From Streptomyces griseofuscus (lineage in GTDB: Bacteria > Actinomycetota > Actinomycetes > Streptomycetales > Streptomycetaceae): DNA of 64,000 bases. A model generated the notes under the pieces. The model did not search any database, was not told where the DNA came from, and saw only the letters and a program-made list of their open reading frames with translations. The first letter of the stretch is position 1, and the number at the start of each line of letters is the position of its first letter. The translations under genes were made by a program, and so were the position numbers. The stretch is taken from NCBI RefSeq assembly GCF_014673495.1, contig NZ_CP051006.1, positions 2,046,001 through 2,110,000 of the forward strand. Reading direction: 5' to 3'. Positions 53,646-62,014 of this stretch are shown piece after piece.

Positions 53646-55839
53646 GACCGTCGCGGTACTTCCCGGCGATGGCATCGGCCCCGAAGTACTCGATGCGGCC
53701 CTCCCGGTGATCGACGCCCTCGGGCTGCCCATCACCCTCGAACACGGCGACATCGGCTGGGAGTTCTGGCGCACCGAGGGCACCCCGGTGCCGCAGCGCA
53801 CCTGGGACCTGATCGGCCGCAGCGACGCGGTGCTGCTCGGCGCCACCACCAGCAAGCCGGGACGCGAGGCCCTGGCCGACCTGGCACCGCAGCTGCGCGA
53901 GCAGGCCCCGCAGTACGTGTCGCCGATCATCCAGCTGCGCCAGCGCCTCGACCTGTTCGCCAACCTGCGGCCGGTCGAGAGCTATCTGGGCGGCACCCCG
54001 TACCGCTTCTGCGTGGTGCGCGAGAACACCGAGGGCCTCTACGCGGGCCTCGACTGGGACCAGGTGCCCGAGGAGATGTGGCCGCTCGTCGCGGACCACC
54101 CCAACGCGCGGATCAGCGGCCGCGAGGCCACCACCGCGAGCGTGCGGATGCTCACCCGGCACGGCCTCGACCGCATCCTGCGCTACGCCTTCGAGCACGC
54201 CCGCGCCCATGGGCACCCCCGGGTCACCCTCGCCGACAAGCCGAACGTGCTGCGGCGCAGCAGCGCCTACGCCCGCGAGCGTCTTGAGGAGATCGCCGCG
54301 GACTACCCGGAGATCGAGTACGAGATCCTCAACGTGGACGCCGTCGCGCTGTGGATGGCGCGCCGCCCCGAGCGCTTCGGGGTCATCGTCGCCGAGAACA
54401 TGTTCGGCGACATCCTGTCCGACCTCGGCGGCGGTGTGATGGGCGGCCTCGGCCTCGCGCCCAGCGCCAACATCGGGGAGCACGGCAACTACTTCGAGCC
54501 GGTGCACGGCAGCGCCCCCGCCCTCGCCGGGACCGGCCGGGCCAACCCGCTCGCCGCCTTCCTCACCGTCGGCCTGCTCCTCGAACACCTCGGCTTCGGC
54601 GAGGCCGCGGGCCAGGTGCGGGACGCGGTCTCGCATGTGACGCGCCGCCGGGACCGGGTGACGTACGACCTGGGCGGTACGGCGACCACCACCGAGTGCG
54701 CCGCGGCCGTGCTGGACGCCTGCGCTGCCGTGCCGCGCGCCCACACCGCCGCCGTCGTCACCGTCGGGGACGAGCTGCTACGGGCCGTCCTGGAGGACAG
54801 CAACGCGGGCGAGGCGTCCCGCAGGCTGGCCGCCCGCGCGGTACCGGTCCGTGTCCGGCACACCGTCGGCGACGACGAGGCGGCGATCGCGGACGCCGTG
54901 CGCTCCTCCATCGGCCGCGACGACGTGGTCGTGGTGATGGGCGGGCTCGGCCCCACCTCGGACGATGTGACCCGGATCGGGGTCGCCCGTGCGGTCGGCC
55001 GCCCGCTGGAGCACCGCGAGGAGGCATGGCAGGGCGTCGTCGAGCGGCTCACCCGCTTCGGCGTCGCCGTCCACGAGGACAACCGCCGCCAGGGGCAGTT
55101 CCCCGAGGGCGCCGAGCTGCTGCCCAACGCCAACGGCACCGCCTGGGGCTGCCGCCTCGACGTACAGGGCACCACCGTGGTGATGCTCCCCGGCCCGCCG
55201 CGCGAGTGCCTGCCGATGCTCGACGCCTTCCTGCGCGACGGCCTCGCCCACCTCCCCGAACCGGAGCCCGTGGACACGGTGTTCCGCCGTACCCTCGGGG
55301 TCATCGAGGCGGACGCCGCCGCCGCGGTGGACGCCCTGGTGCGGGACCTGGGGCTGCGGGTCAAGCCCGCCTACCGCTGGCACTACCCCTACGTGGACAT
55401 CCGGATCGACTGCCCGCCGGGAAACGCGGCGGAGCTGGCGAAGCGGCTGGACGACGCGCTCGGCGCGTACGTCGTCACCGACCGGGAGCGCACCGCCGTC
55501 CAGGAACTCGCCGAGCTGCTGGACACCCGCGCGCTGGCCCTGACGGCCGAGGACCGGGTGACCGGCGGCCGGTTCGCGGCCGAGCTGGCCGCCGAGCGGC
55601 GGCCGGCCGAGGACCGGGAGCCGTCCGCGCGGGTGTCCGTGACGCTGGACGCGGACTGGGCCGGCGGCGGTCCGCAGGACCACACCGGCACCGTCCGCCT
55701 GCTGTGCACGGTGCACGACGGGGCGCGGGAGCACACCGGCGAGCTGACCGTCCCCAACCGGGGGCCCGAAGTCCTCGCGTACGCAGCCCAGTTCGCCGCC
55801 TGGACCATCGCCCGCCGGCTCGTGGAGGAGACCGCATGA
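53635..55839 (+). CDS. Isopropylmalate dehydrogenase-like/CinA fusion
   Basis: A 734-residue two-domain protein. Residues 1-365 form a decarboxylating beta-hydroxyacid dehydrogenase of the isocitrate/isopropylmalate/tartrate family: LPGDGIGPEVLDAALPVI, ENTEGLYAG, LADKPN, ENMFGDILSDL and GNYFEPVHGSAP. From about 370 it is a CinA-type molybdopterin-binding-like domain: VTVGDELL, VVVMGGLGPTSDD, NGTAWG and LPGPPRECLPM. Both halves look complete. I know no characterised protein with this combination. GAAGAAGAGG precedes the ATG, which lies inside the end of the hydrolase-like gene. The dehydrogenase should oxidise and decarboxylate a 2-hydroxyacid with NAD; the CinA half may bind or process a nucleotide. 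Confidence 0.85.
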   Translation: MTSKTVAVLPGDGIGPEVLDAALPVIDALGLPITLEHGDIGWEFWRTEGTPVPQRTWDLIGRSDAVLLGATTSKPGREALADLAPQLREQAPQYVSPIIQLRQRLDLFANLRPVESYLGGTPYRFCVVRENTEGLYAGLDWDQVPEEMWPLVADHPNARISGREATTASVRMLTRHGLDRILRYAFEHARAHGHPRVTLADKPNVLRRSSAYARERLEEIAADYPEIEYEILNVDAVALWMARRPERFGVIVAENMFGDILSDLGGGVMGGLGLAPSANIGEHGNYFEPVHGSAPALAGTGRANPLAAFLTVGLLLEHLGFGEAAGQVRDAVSHVTRRRDRVTYDLGGTATTTECAAAVLDACAAVPRAHTAAVVTVGDELLRAVLEDSNAGEASRRLAARAVPVRVRHTVGDDEAAIADAVRSSIGRDDVVVVMGGLGPTSDDVTRIGVARAVGRPLEHREEAWQGVVERLTRFGVAVHEDNRRQGQFPEGAELLPNANGTAWGCRLDVQGTTVVMLPGPPRECLPMLDAFLRDGLAHLPEPEPVDTVFRRTLGVIEADAAAAVDALVRDLGLRVKPAYRWHYPYVDIRIDCPPGNAAELAKRLDDALGAYVVTDRERTAVQELAELLDTRALALTAEDRVTGGRFAAELAAERRPAEDREPSARVSVTLDADWAGGGPQDHTGTVRLLCTVHDGAREHTGELTVPNRGPEVLAYAAQFAAWTIARRLVEETA

Positions 55840-56537
55840 CCACCGTATCCGCCGACCCGCTGCTCGACGACGAGCTGCGGGCACGACTGGCCCGGCTGGA
55901 CACGGCCGCCCTCTCCGACGCGATGGACAGCCTGCGCGCCGCGCCGTGCGTGCTGCCCGGCATCGCCGCCCGCACACCCGGCGCGGTGGCCTTCGGGCCC
56001 GCGTTCACCGTGCGCTACCGGCCCATCGAGGACGACGGCGCGTTCCACAACGCCGCCAACTACATCGACGACGTGCCGCCCGGCTCGGTCGTGGTCGCGG
56101 ACAACGGCGGCACCGGCGCCTGCACCAACTGGGGTTCCCTGCTCACCTCGGTGGCGCTGCGCCGGGGGATCGCGGGCAGCGTCGTGCACGGTGCCGTACG
56201 CGATGTACGGGAGACCCGGGAGGCCGGGTACCCGCTGTTCAGCACCGCCGTCACCATGGTCAGCGCCAAGAACCGGGCGGTGCTCGAAAGCACCGGCGCC
56301 GACCTGGACATCCAGGGCACCGTGGTCCGCCCCGGCGACCTGGTGTTCGCGGACGACAACGGGGCGCTGCGCATCCCCGCCGACCTGGTCGCCGAGGTCG
56401 TCCGGCGCGCCGAGGCGGTCGAGCGGACCGAGCGGCGCATCCGGGAGGCCGCCGCGGACGGCATCCGGCTGGACGAGGCGCGGGCCCGCTACGGCTACGC
56501 GCGTCCCTGGGAGGACAAGGGCGACGATGACGCCTGA
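55836..56537 (+). CDS. RraA-family aldolase/decarboxylase
   Basis: A 233-residue protein of the RraA/HMG-CHA-aldolase family, which includes metal-dependent 4-hydroxy-4-methyl-2-oxoglutarate aldolases and oxaloacetate decarboxylases. The active-site stretch is VVHGAVRDVRETREAGYPLF, containing the Arg-Asp pair; NGGTGACTNWGSLLTSVALR is the substrate-loop region. It overlaps the fusion gene by ATGA. Within this operon a retro-aldol or decarboxylation step on a 2-oxo acid is likely. An RNase E inhibitor role is unlikely, as actinobacterial members are enzymes. Confidence 0.85.
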   Translation: MTTVSADPLLDDELRARLARLDTAALSDAMDSLRAAPCVLPGIAARTPGAVAFGPAFTVRYRPIEDDGAFHNAANYIDDVPPGSVVVADNGGTGACTNWGSLLTSVALRRGIAGSVVHGAVRDVRETREAGYPLFSTAVTMVSAKNRAVLESTGADLDIQGTVVRPGDLVFADDNGALRIPADLVAEVVRRAEAVERTERRIREAAADGIRLDEARARYGYARPWEDKGDDDA

Positions 56538-57408
56538 ACCCACGGCCGCGGCCACCGCCGAACAGGCGGCGTTCGTGGACGTCCACTACCACGTCGGCCC
56601 GGACGCCTATGTACGGCGGCACACCGCGGCCACGGCCGGTGACCAGTACGCCAGGCTCGGCGGCTGGGTGGTCCTGAAGAACCATCTGGGCTCCACCGCG
56701 GCCCAGGCGTGGGAGGCCCGTCAGCAGGGCCTGCCGGTCTCCGGGTCGATCGTGCTCAACGACATCGCGGGCGGCCTGGACACCCGGGCCGTGGAGCAGG
56801 CCGTCGTGCAGCACGGCGAGGACAGCGGGCTGCGCCTGATCGTCCATCTGCCGACGGTGACCGGGCGGACCCACACGAGCCGGCTGTCCCGTACCCCGGC
56901 GCATCCGCTGCTGGCCCGGGACGGGCTGCGGCCGCTCACCGTCACGGACGGGGACGGCGTGCTCAGGGCGGAGGTGCGGGAGATCCTGCGGATGGCCCGG
57001 GACCTGCCGATCGTGATCTCCACCGGGCACGCCGACGGACGCGAGGTGGCGCTGCTGGTCGAGGAGGCGGTACGGCTCGACGTGCCGCGGGTGATGCTCA
57101 ATCAGCCGGCCAACCCGATGACCGGTCTGAGCTGCGCCGATCTGCTGGACATCGCCTCGGCTGAGCAGGTGTACGCGGAGCAGACCGCGCTGACGTACCT
57201 GCTGGGCTACCAGGACTGGGACGACTTCGCCGCCGTCCTCGCCAAGGTGCCGCGCGCCCTGTACAGCTCCGATCTGGGGCAGACCTCCCAGATGGACATC
57301 GGGGAGTGGACGACGCGGAGCCGGGACTGGTTCGAGAAGGCCGGTCTCGACGAGGGCCGGATCACGGAGGTCGTGCGGGACGCGCCGCTGAGGATGCTCA
57401 GCCTGTAG
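56527..57408 (+). CDS. DUF6282-type amidohydrolase-like protein
   Basis: A 293-residue protein with an amidohydrolase-like TIM-barrel pattern. The metal-binding HxH is FVDVHYHVGPDAY at about residues 16-28, a further His is in PIVISTGHADGR, and the terminal Asp is in ALYSSDLGQ. It matches what I know as DUF6282, for which no activity is established. It overlaps the RraA-type gene by 11 bp and is the last gene of the operon. A hydrolysis or hydration step on the pathway intermediate is the natural guess. Confidence 0.78.
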   Translation: MTPEPTAAATAEQAAFVDVHYHVGPDAYVRRHTAATAGDQYARLGGWVVLKNHLGSTAAQAWEARQQGLPVSGSIVLNDIAGGLDTRAVEQAVVQHGEDSGLRLIVHLPTVTGRTHTSRLSRTPAHPLLARDGLRPLTVTDGDGVLRAEVREILRMARDLPIVISTGHADGREVALLVEEAVRLDVPRVMLNQPANPMTGLSCADLLDIASAEQVYAEQTALTYLLGYQDWDDFAAVLAKVPRALYSSDLGQTSQMDIGEWTTRSRDWFEKAGLDEGRITEVVRDAPLRMLSL

Positions 57409-57430
57409 GACGGCCGGGCCGACCGAGTGT

Positions 57431-57476
57431 CAGCGCCCCGGAAGGGACTGTGGTCAGGGTCTCTTCCGGGGCGCTG
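57431..57476. terminator. Terminator hairpin between operon and LysR gene
   Basis: Arms CAGCGCCCCGGAAG and CTTCCGGGGCGCTG pair perfectly over 14 bp around an 18-base loop. The hairpin begins 23 bases after the last operon stop and ends 20 bases before the stop of the convergent LysR gene, so it can serve both. Confidence 0.8.
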
Positions 57477-57495
57477 TGCGTGTGGAACGGGTCGG

Positions 57496-58398
57496 TCAGG
57501 AAGTCCCCATGGTCTTGCGGCGGACCCGGGCCGCCGTCTCGGTGAGCAGTTCCAGCCGCATCGGGTCCGCGTTCTCCGGCAGCGCGAGGAACATCCGCAT
57601 GGTGATGGGCTCCCCGTCCAGCGGGAGCAGCGCGATCCGGCGCGAGGAGACCGTGTCGGCCGCCGTCGGGTACATCAGGGTCCAGCCGTCGCCGCTCGCG
57701 CCGATCTCGGCGAGGGTGTCCTGGAATCCCGTGAAGGGCGCGCCGAAGGTGGGTTCGAAACCGGTCTTGCGGCAGGCGGCCACGACGGCGTCGTACAGCG
57801 CCGGGTTCTCGCCCCGGGAGGCGAGACGCAGCGGAACTCCCGCCAGATCGGCGAGGTTCAGGCTGCTGCGGCCGGCCAGCGGGTGCGCGGCGGGGAGGGC
57901 GGCCACCAGGGGGTCGTACCAGAGGGTGAGCAGCCGCAGTCCGGGGGCGCTCTCCACACCGCGGACGAACGCGGCGTCCAGCCGGCCGGCCCGTACCTCC
58001 TCCAGGCGGTGGTGGGCGCCGAGGGTCTGGAACTCGAAGCGGGTGCCGGATCCGGAGTCGGGCAGCGCGTCCAGGAAGTCGTCCAGGCGCTCGCCGAGGG
58101 CGGAGCTGATCCCGACGCGGAACGTGGCGTCCTTCTGGGCGGCCAGCCGCTGGGCCTTGGCGGCGAAGGAACCCAGCGCCTTCAGCAGCGCGCGGCCCTC
58201 GGGCAGCAGGGCCTGCCCGGCCGCGGTGAGGGTGACCGTGCGGCTGGAGCGGTCGAAGAGCTGGGTGCGCAGCTCCCGTTCCAGTCGGCGCACCTGCTGG
58301 CTGACCGCGGGCTGGCCGATGTGCAGCCGCTTGGCCGCTCTGCCGAAATGCAGTTCCTCCGCGACGGCGACGAAGTACTGGATCTGGCGCAGTTCCAC
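57496..58398 (-). CDS. LysR-family regulator
   Basis: A 300-residue LysR-type regulator. The N-terminal winged helix is RQIQYFVAVAEELHFGRAAK and RLHIGQPAVSQQVRRLEREL, and the periplasmic-binding-like effector domain starts near FRVGISSALGERLDDFL. The GTG at 58398 begins the conserved helix; GGGGGG lies before it. Relatives of this group control aromatic and other organic-acid genes. It faces the aldolase operon tail to tail, and a LysR-type dyad lies 52 bp upstream of its own start. It is the best candidate for controlling the operon and the exporter. Confidence 0.9.
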   Translation of the reverse strand: MELRQIQYFVAVAEELHFGRAAKRLHIGQPAVSQQVRRLERELRTQLFDRSSRTVTLTAAGQALLPEGRALLKALGSFAAKAQRLAAQKDATFRVGISSALGERLDDFLDALPDSGSGTRFEFQTLGAHHRLEEVRAGRLDAAFVRGVESAPGLRLLTLWYDPLVAALPAAHPLAGRSSLNLADLAGVPLRLASRGENPALYDAVVAACRKTGFEPTFGAPFTGFQDTLAEIGASGDGWTLMYPTAADTVSSRRIALLPLDGEPITMRMFLALPENADPMRLELLTETAARVRRKTMGTS

Positions 58399-58449
58399 AG
58401 GACCCCCCAATCCTCGACGGGCGGCCCTGTGATGGAAACTCAACACTTA

Positions 58450-58469
58450 TATTGATGAATAGATCAATA
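58450..58469. promoter_or_regulatory. LysR-type operator dyad
   Basis: TATTGAT-GAATAG-ATCAATA is a perfect seven-base dyad in an AT-rich patch 52 bases upstream of the LysR start. It contains the T-N11-A core typical of LysR-type sites. The spacer between LysR and the MFS gene (58399-58580) holds nothing else of note. Confidence 0.6.
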
Positions 58470-58580
58470 CAGACTTCGGGGTCGCCGCAGAGGAATCCTC
58501 GCACACCTGACAGCGGCACCCGTACGCGCGTCAGCGCCTCACGGGTGCCGCTGCCGTCGGTCGTACGGCCTCATGTGGCC

Positions 58581-59870
58581 TTATTCCATGGCGGCTTCCT
58601 GAAGGTCCGCGGCCGGGCGGTCGGCCGGCCGCTCTTCGCTCTGCCGCACCGGCGCGGGTGCGGCCGCCGTCGTACGGGAGGCGAGCGAGAGGAACAGGGC
58701 GAAGGCGCAGATGCCCAGCACCGCGGCGATCAGCACGAACCAGCCGAGCGCGAACAGGTCACCGGCGGGCAGCCGGCTGGAGAGGTAGATGCCCAGCGAG
58801 GCGGAGAGCAGCTGGAGCGCGCCCATCAGACCGGACGCCGAACCGGCGGTCGCGCGGAACGTGGTGACACCCGCGCTCATCGACAGCGGCAGCAGGAAGC
58901 CGTTGCCGAAGGTCATCACCGGCATGAAGACCAGCACCAGCAGACCCCAGCGGCCACCGGCCCCGCTGAGTCCGAGGCCCAGCATCATCAGCGCTCCGAC
59001 GAGGAAGAACCCGTGGCCCATCCACAGCAGCCGGTTGACGGACCGGGTGCGGACCAGGGCGCGCGAGGTGAGGTTGCCCGCGACGTAGGCGAGCGAGACG
59101 GTGATGTAGCAGTAGCTGGTGGTCTCGGTGGCCAGCCGCATCTTCTCGAACACCAGCGGGGAGGCCGCCAGGTAGCCGAAGTATCCGCCGTACGCCACGC
59201 ACAGATTGACCGTGTAGGCCCAGAACAGCGGGCGGGAGAGCAGCTTCGGGTAGCCCTTGAGGGTGGCGCCCAGGTGCTTGCTGCGGCGCTCCGGCGGCAG
59301 ACTCTCGGGGATCGCGGTGATCATCGCGACCAGGGTCACCAGGCCGATCACCGCGGTGACCACGAACGGCGCGCGCCAGGAGACGTACGTCGTCAGGTAG
59401 CCGCCGATCAGCGGCGCGACGGACGGGGAGACGCCGACGATCGGCATGACCGTGGCGAACATCCGGGCCGCGTCCTTCTCCTCGTACAGGTCGCTGATCA
59501 CGGCCCGGCCGAGCACCATGCCCGAGCCGGCGCCCAGCGCCTGGAGGAGCCGGCTCGCGCCGAACACCTCGACCGTGGGCGCCGCGGCGCACACCAGGGA
59601 GGCGAGGACGAACAGGCCGAGTCCGGAGACGATGACGCGCTTACGGCCGTACGCGTCGGATATGGGCCCGTAGACCGCCTGGGAGACCGCGATGCCGATC
59701 ATGAAGGCGCTGAACGTCCACTGCACCGACGCGACCGGGGTGTGGAAGGCGTGCGCGGTGGCCGGGACGCCCGGCAGGTTGATGTCGGAGGCGAACAGGC
59801 CGCCCGCGTTCAGTGAGGACAGGACGGCGAGCAACAGCGCGTAGGGCGTGCGAGTCGATGCGGACTTCAT
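58581..59870 (-). CDS. MFS drug/metabolite exporter (Bcr/CflA-like)
   Basis: A 429-residue twelve-helix transporter. The motif-A loop between helices 2 and 3 is GPISDAYGRKRVIVSGLG, and the antiporter motif C region is GAGSGMVLGRAVISDLY to VGVSPSVAPLIGGYLTTYVSW. These features indicate a proton-driven exporter. The ATG at 59870 is preferred to a TTG 12 bases upstream because AAGGAAG would be too close to the latter. It lies between LysR and the tautomerase gene on the same strand. Export of the operon's product or a toxic precursor is plausible. Confidence 0.88.
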   Translation of the reverse strand: MKSASTRTPYALLLAVLSSLNAGGLFASDINLPGVPATAHAFHTPVASVQWTFSAFMIGIAVSQAVYGPISDAYGRKRVIVSGLGLFVLASLVCAAAPTVEVFGASRLLQALGAGSGMVLGRAVISDLYEEKDAARMFATVMPIVGVSPSVAPLIGGYLTTYVSWRAPFVVTAVIGLVTLVAMITAIPESLPPERRSKHLGATLKGYPKLLSRPLFWAYTVNLCVAYGGYFGYLAASPLVFEKMRLATETTSYCYITVSLAYVAGNLTSRALVRTRSVNRLLWMGHGFFLVGALMMLGLGLSGAGGRWGLLVLVFMPVMTFGNGFLLPLSMSAGVTTFRATAGSASGLMGALQLLSASLGIYLSSRLPAGDLFALGWFVLIAAVLGICAFALFLSLASRTTAAAPAPVRQSEERPADRPAADLQEAAME

Positions 59871-59985
59871 GGCACGTGGCAACTTCCTTGGTCAGGGCTC
59901 AGGTCGACCGAAAAGGGGAAGCCGTTCCCGGGCGGAACGGGGGATGTGCGCCCGGGAACGGCGGCTCGGGTGTCGGCCCCTGGAT

Positions 59986-60183
59986 TCAGCGCTTGGCGGC
60001 GCGGGCGGCCAGCGTCTCGCCGGCGATGGACCAGCTGTCGGTGCCGATCTCCTGCACGGTCACCCAGACGCTCTCCGGCTTGCTGCCGGTGGCCTTGACG
60101 TAGGCGTCGGTCAGCTCGCGGACCAGCTCGGCCTTCTGCTCGGCGGTCTTGCCGGGGGTCTGCTGCACATGGATGAGAGGCAT
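59986..60183 (-). CDS. 4-oxalocrotonate tautomerase-family protein
   Basis: A 65-residue tautomerase of the 4-OT type. After Met removal the N-terminus is PLIHVQQTPG, with the catalytic Pro1; the helix EQKAELVRELTDAYVKATG and the strand VWVTVQEIG follow. Length is typical. CAGGAG precedes the ATG. Such enzymes shift double bonds in 2-hydroxy-dienoates or dehalogenate small acids. It is upstream of the exporter on the same strand with 115 bp between. A keto-enol step linked to the aldolase operon is a reasonable inference. Confidence 0.9.
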   Translation of the reverse strand: MPLIHVQQTPGKTAEQKAELVRELTDAYVKATGSKPESVWVTVQEIGTDSWSIAGETLAARAAKR

Positions 60184-60309
60184 TGCGTTCTCCTGGATCG
60201 AGGTCGCGCCGATGGCGCACGGTCCGCGGCCGGTTCGGCCGGGATCCGCCGTGGATCCAGTCCAGCACCGGACCAGGAGCCGTCCAAGACGCAATACGCT
60301 CTGAGAACG

Positions 60310-60324
60310 ATCACGACTCGTGAT
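60310..60324. promoter_or_regulatory. Palindrome upstream of tautomerase gene
   Basis: ATCACGA-C-TCGTGAT is a perfect seven-base dyad 127 bases upstream of the tautomerase start, in the 217-bp spacer shared with the CBM2-fusion gene's 3' end. It is a candidate operator; nothing else in the spacer is recognised. Confidence 0.35.
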
Positions 60325-60400
60325 ATGCCCAGGTGGGGCGGCCGTACGACGGCTCGTCAGGTAGAGACCAGTGCCCGGTGGGCGGGTGGCCGCGGCGCGG

Positions 60401-61876
60401 TTACGCGCAGCGCCGGCCGTTGAGTGTGAAGGCGTCCGGGGCGCGGTCGGCGTCCGTCCAGGTGCCGGTGAAGCCGAAGGCCACGGCGGTGCGGGCCGGG
60501 ACGACCCGGTCGTAGTCGGCGGCGGTGGCGGTGACCCGGGAGCCGTTCTGCCGGACGGTGGCGTCCCACACCCGGCCGATCCGCTGGCCGTCCGGGAAGG
60601 TCCACTCGACCCGCCAGCCGTCCAGGGCCTGCTCGGTGGTGACGGTGACGGTCGCCTGGAAGCCGCCGGGCCACTGGCTGACGAGGTCGTAGCCGATGCG
60701 GCAGGAGGACGGCGGGGCGGCCGGGAGGCTCACCGGGCCGTGGGCCAGGGAGGAGAGGCCCCTGGGCGGGGAGTCGGGGGTGGGCCCGGGCTTCGGGCGC
60801 CCGGGGTCCCGGCTGCCCGCGCCGGTGGTCCGGCCGGAGGCGGCCGGGGTCCCGGACGGCGGCACCGGCCCGGGCGTCGGCTCGCGCCCGGGTGTCAGGG
60901 CCGGGGTCGGGGTCGGGGACGGTGTCGGGGTGGGGCCCGCGGTGGTGGGGCGGGCGCCGGTACGGCCGCCGCCCTGGGTGGCACCGCCGGACGCACCGGT
61001 GTCGTCGGGCGCCGCGGTGTCGTCGCGGGTGGCGGCGGCGTCGTCCCGGGCGGTGAAGGAATCCGCGCCCGAACCGCCGGGCGCCATCAGCGAGGCGCCC
61101 AGCGCCAGCGCCGACAGCAGCAGGGCGGTGGCGAACATCCCGCCCCCGCGCAGCAGCCGCGAGAGCCCTGCGCGCTCCTCGGGTTCACCCCTCGGGGGCT
61201 CCCCCGCCCGGCCGGTCCCGGCCCGCGCCTCGGCGGTCCGCCGGCGCCGCTCCAGATAGTCGAGCCCGCCCCAGCCGAGCACCCCGCCCGCCAGTACGGC
61301 GGCCAGCCCGGCGGCCTCGGGCTCCGGGGCGTCACCCAGGGCTCGGCGCCAGCGCTCCCGGAACAGCGCCCGCACCCGGTCGAGTTCGGTCCCTACGGTG
61401 GCCGGGTCCAACCCGAGCCGGTGCGCGGCCGTGGGCAGCGGCAGGGCCTCCACCTCGGCCAGCCACAGCAGTGCCGCGTCCGTGCCGCCGAGGTCGCGCA
61501 GGGCCCGCAGAGCCGGCGGATGGGCGCGGGGCGAGCCGGTGAGGCGGGACGCCTCGGGCGAGGACAGCCACTGGGGAAGGCCGGGGGCGAGCAGCCGGCC
61601 CCGGCCCGCGGCCGACCAGTCGGCGGCCGTGGTGCGGACGGCGGTGAGCAGGGCCGGGATGGCGGGCAGCCGGGCGGGGCGGCGGCCCGCGCCGCGCACA
61701 TGGGTGCGCCCGGCCGCGCGGAGCTCGCGCATGCCGAGGGTGAACGCCTCGGTGGCCAGCCGGTGGGCGGTGGCGGAACCGGAGGCGCACAGGGCGGCGT
61801 ACGAGAGCACCGCGTCCCAGGACTCCGAGAACAGCGCGGCCTCGGTGTCGTCCTGAGGGGTCGGCAGGTCGGGCAT
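60401..61876 (-). CDS. Sigma-like domain/transmembrane/CBM2 fusion protein
   Basis: A 491-residue protein with three parts. Residues 1-180 resemble sigma-70 regions 2 and 4 (FSESWDAVLSYAALC; LPLPTAAHRLGLDPATVGTE). A single hydrophobic helix lies at about 246-265 (MFATALLLSALALGASLMA). Then come about 120 residues of Thr/Pro-rich linker and a CBM2-type cellulose-binding module, CRIGYDLVSQWPGGFQATVT to FTLNGRRC, with the terminal Cys pair. The topology puts a DNA-binding-like part inside and a polysaccharide-binding part outside. It could sense cellulose or another glycan. It is single, transcribed divergently from nothing nearby, and its regulatory targets are unknown. Confidence 0.8.
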   Translation of the reverse strand: MPDLPTPQDDTEAALFSESWDAVLSYAALCASGSATAHRLATEAFTLGMRELRAAGRTHVRGAGRRPARLPAIPALLTAVRTTAADWSAAGRGRLLAPGLPQWLSSPEASRLTGSPRAHPPALRALRDLGGTDAALLWLAEVEALPLPTAAHRLGLDPATVGTELDRVRALFRERWRRALGDAPEPEAAGLAAVLAGGVLGWGGLDYLERRRRTAEARAGTGRAGEPPRGEPEERAGLSRLLRGGGMFATALLLSALALGASLMAPGGSGADSFTARDDAAATRDDTAAPDDTGASGGATQGGGRTGARPTTAGPTPTPSPTPTPALTPGREPTPGPVPPSGTPAASGRTTGAGSRDPGRPKPGPTPDSPPRGLSSLAHGPVSLPAAPPSSCRIGYDLVSQWPGGFQATVTVTTEQALDGWRVEWTFPDGQRIGRVWDATVRQNGSRVTATAADYDRVVPARTAVAFGFTGTWTDADRAPDAFTLNGRRCA

Positions 61877-61983
61877 GGAACTCCTGCATCACGGGCGAGG
61901 TCAACTCACCACAGGGACGACGGAGTTGTCATAAACCTCGCGGAACCGAGCCTTTCACGGGCCCGGCCCCGCTGACAAGCGGC

Positions 61984-62007
61984 CCGTGCGTAAGCGATCA
62001 CGCACGG
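61984..62007 (-). terminator. Hairpin after radical SAM gene
   Basis: CCGTGCGT-AAGCGATC-ACGCACGG is a perfect eight-pair stem lying eight bases beyond the stop of the radical SAM gene, in its direction of transcription. It is a likely terminator. Confidence 0.6.
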
Positions 62008-62014
62008 TGATGGT

